From: an uncultured Coriobacteriia bacterium
GTDB lineage: Bacteria; Actinomycetota; Coriobacteriia; Coriobacteriales; QAMH01
Length of the DNA stretch: 6,280 bases
Direction of reading: 5' to 3'
NCBI GenBank assembly: GCA_902493755.1
Contig: CABURF010000071.1
Location: 1-6,280 of the forward strand
In this document: positions 5,860-6,280 of the stretch, piece by piece
Numbering within the stretch: position 1 is the stretch's first letter
How the letters are laid out: each line of letters opens with the position of its first letter
Program-made: the position numbers and the translations under genes
The notes under the pieces: model-generated
The model's database searches: none
What the model saw: only the letters and a program-made list of their open reading frames with translations
Told to the model about the DNA's origin: nothing

Positions 5860-6280
5860 TTACGCCTCGTCAACGGATGTGAGTCTTGTTTTCACGATGC
5901 GCCGGTCATAGGTGATGAGTCCGTTGACCTCTTCCTCGACATCCGTGAGTTGCGTATAGACGTAACCGGAAAGCCCTTGGGCCTCGAGTGCATTGGCCCC
6001 GTCGAGTTCATGTTTGACGGCGCTGGCGAATTCTTCCGCGTTCTCGTGATTGTCGTAGCCATAGGACCGTTCGATTGCGCTATGCCCTTCGATGCGAAAT
6101 GCGCTGCCGCCGAACTCCGATATGACGCGTGCGCGCTCGTCGTTATGCCCGTGACCTTTGGGCAGACGCAGCTCGCGGAAGTAGTTGTGCTCGCTGACGT
6201 AATCTCCACCGCCTTGGTCGTACCAACCGCTTGCCTGGTCGAAGGGACGCGTATCGTCAAGCTGCGCCAATGCGTCCGTC
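5860..6280 (-). CDS. Glycoside hydrolase family 2 enzyme, C-terminal part (5' end beyond window)
   Basis: About 139 residues of an open frame enter from the right edge and end at TAA (5862-5860). The TTG at 6270 is internal, because the frame continues upstream as TDALAQLDDTRPFDQASGWY, which fits the family's 'LDPTRxxDxASGW' segment. Other GH2 barrel landmarks are DQGGGDYVSEHNYF, RARVISEFGGSAFRIEGH and GYVYTQLTDVEEEVNGLITY. The Glu of SEFGG (6117-6115) is the likely catalytic nucleophile. The family's retaining enzymes cleave terminal beta-linked sugars such as galactosides, glucuronides or mannosides; the acid/base Glu and specificity regions are outside the window, so substrate cannot be given. 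The visible part ends soon after the barrel, with no extra C-terminal domain and no secretion or anchor signal. The MFS-CBS gene follows 78 bp downstream on the same strand. Family confidence is high, specificity unknown. Confidence 0.88.
   Translation of the reverse strand, partial: TDALAQLDDTRPFDQASGWYDQGGGDYVSEHNYFRELRLPKGHGHNDERARVISEFGGSAFRIEGHSAIERSYGYDNHENAEEFASAVKHELDGANALEAQGLSGYVYTQLTDVEEEVNGLITYDRRIVKTRLTSVDEA

Overview
The window looks like chromosomal DNA from a moderately GC-rich Gram-positive bacterium. The best guess is a gut-type Coriobacteriia actinomycete (Eggerthellaceae, Coriobacteriaceae or Atopobiaceae). That guess rests on overall protein flavour and the dispersed GTCATTCCGA-type repeat, not on any marker gene. 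There are five protein genes, two of them cut by the window edges. No rRNA, tRNA, CRISPR array, integrase or transposase was seen.

Left part (1-1273): a MerR-family regulator reads leftward from 423 and runs off the window. It is divergent from a rightward gene at 602-1216 that encodes a DUF1269-like protein with a glycine-zipper hydrophobic core and a charged helical tail. The 178-bp gap holds a clear sigma70-type promoter for merR overlapped by an imperfect dyad typical of MerR operators. A strong hairpin terminator follows the DUF1269-like gene.

Middle part (1274-3770): copA (1338-3626) encodes a complete Cu(I)-exporting P1B-type ATPase with one heavy-metal-binding domain. No copper chaperone or copper regulator gene is next to it. 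A perfect 7-bp inverted repeat in its leader is a candidate operator. The ATPase has extra sequence in its phosphorylation domain that looks like a short tandem duplication. A compact composite inverted-repeat element (3628-3770) fills the gap to the convergent gene on the other strand.

Right part (3781-6280, leftward): a 14-TM DHA2-type MFS drug transporter is fused to a C-terminal pair of CBS domains. Upstream of it, in the same direction, is the C-terminal part of a glycoside hydrolase family 2 enzyme that continues beyond the right edge. A 19-bp dyad in the 78-bp gap between them could be an operator.

Functionally these are mostly independent units: copper efflux, a putative nucleotide-sensing drug or solute exporter, and carbohydrate hydrolysis. 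The most unusual item is the MFS-CBS fusion. I see no convincing sign of a wholly new multi-gene system.
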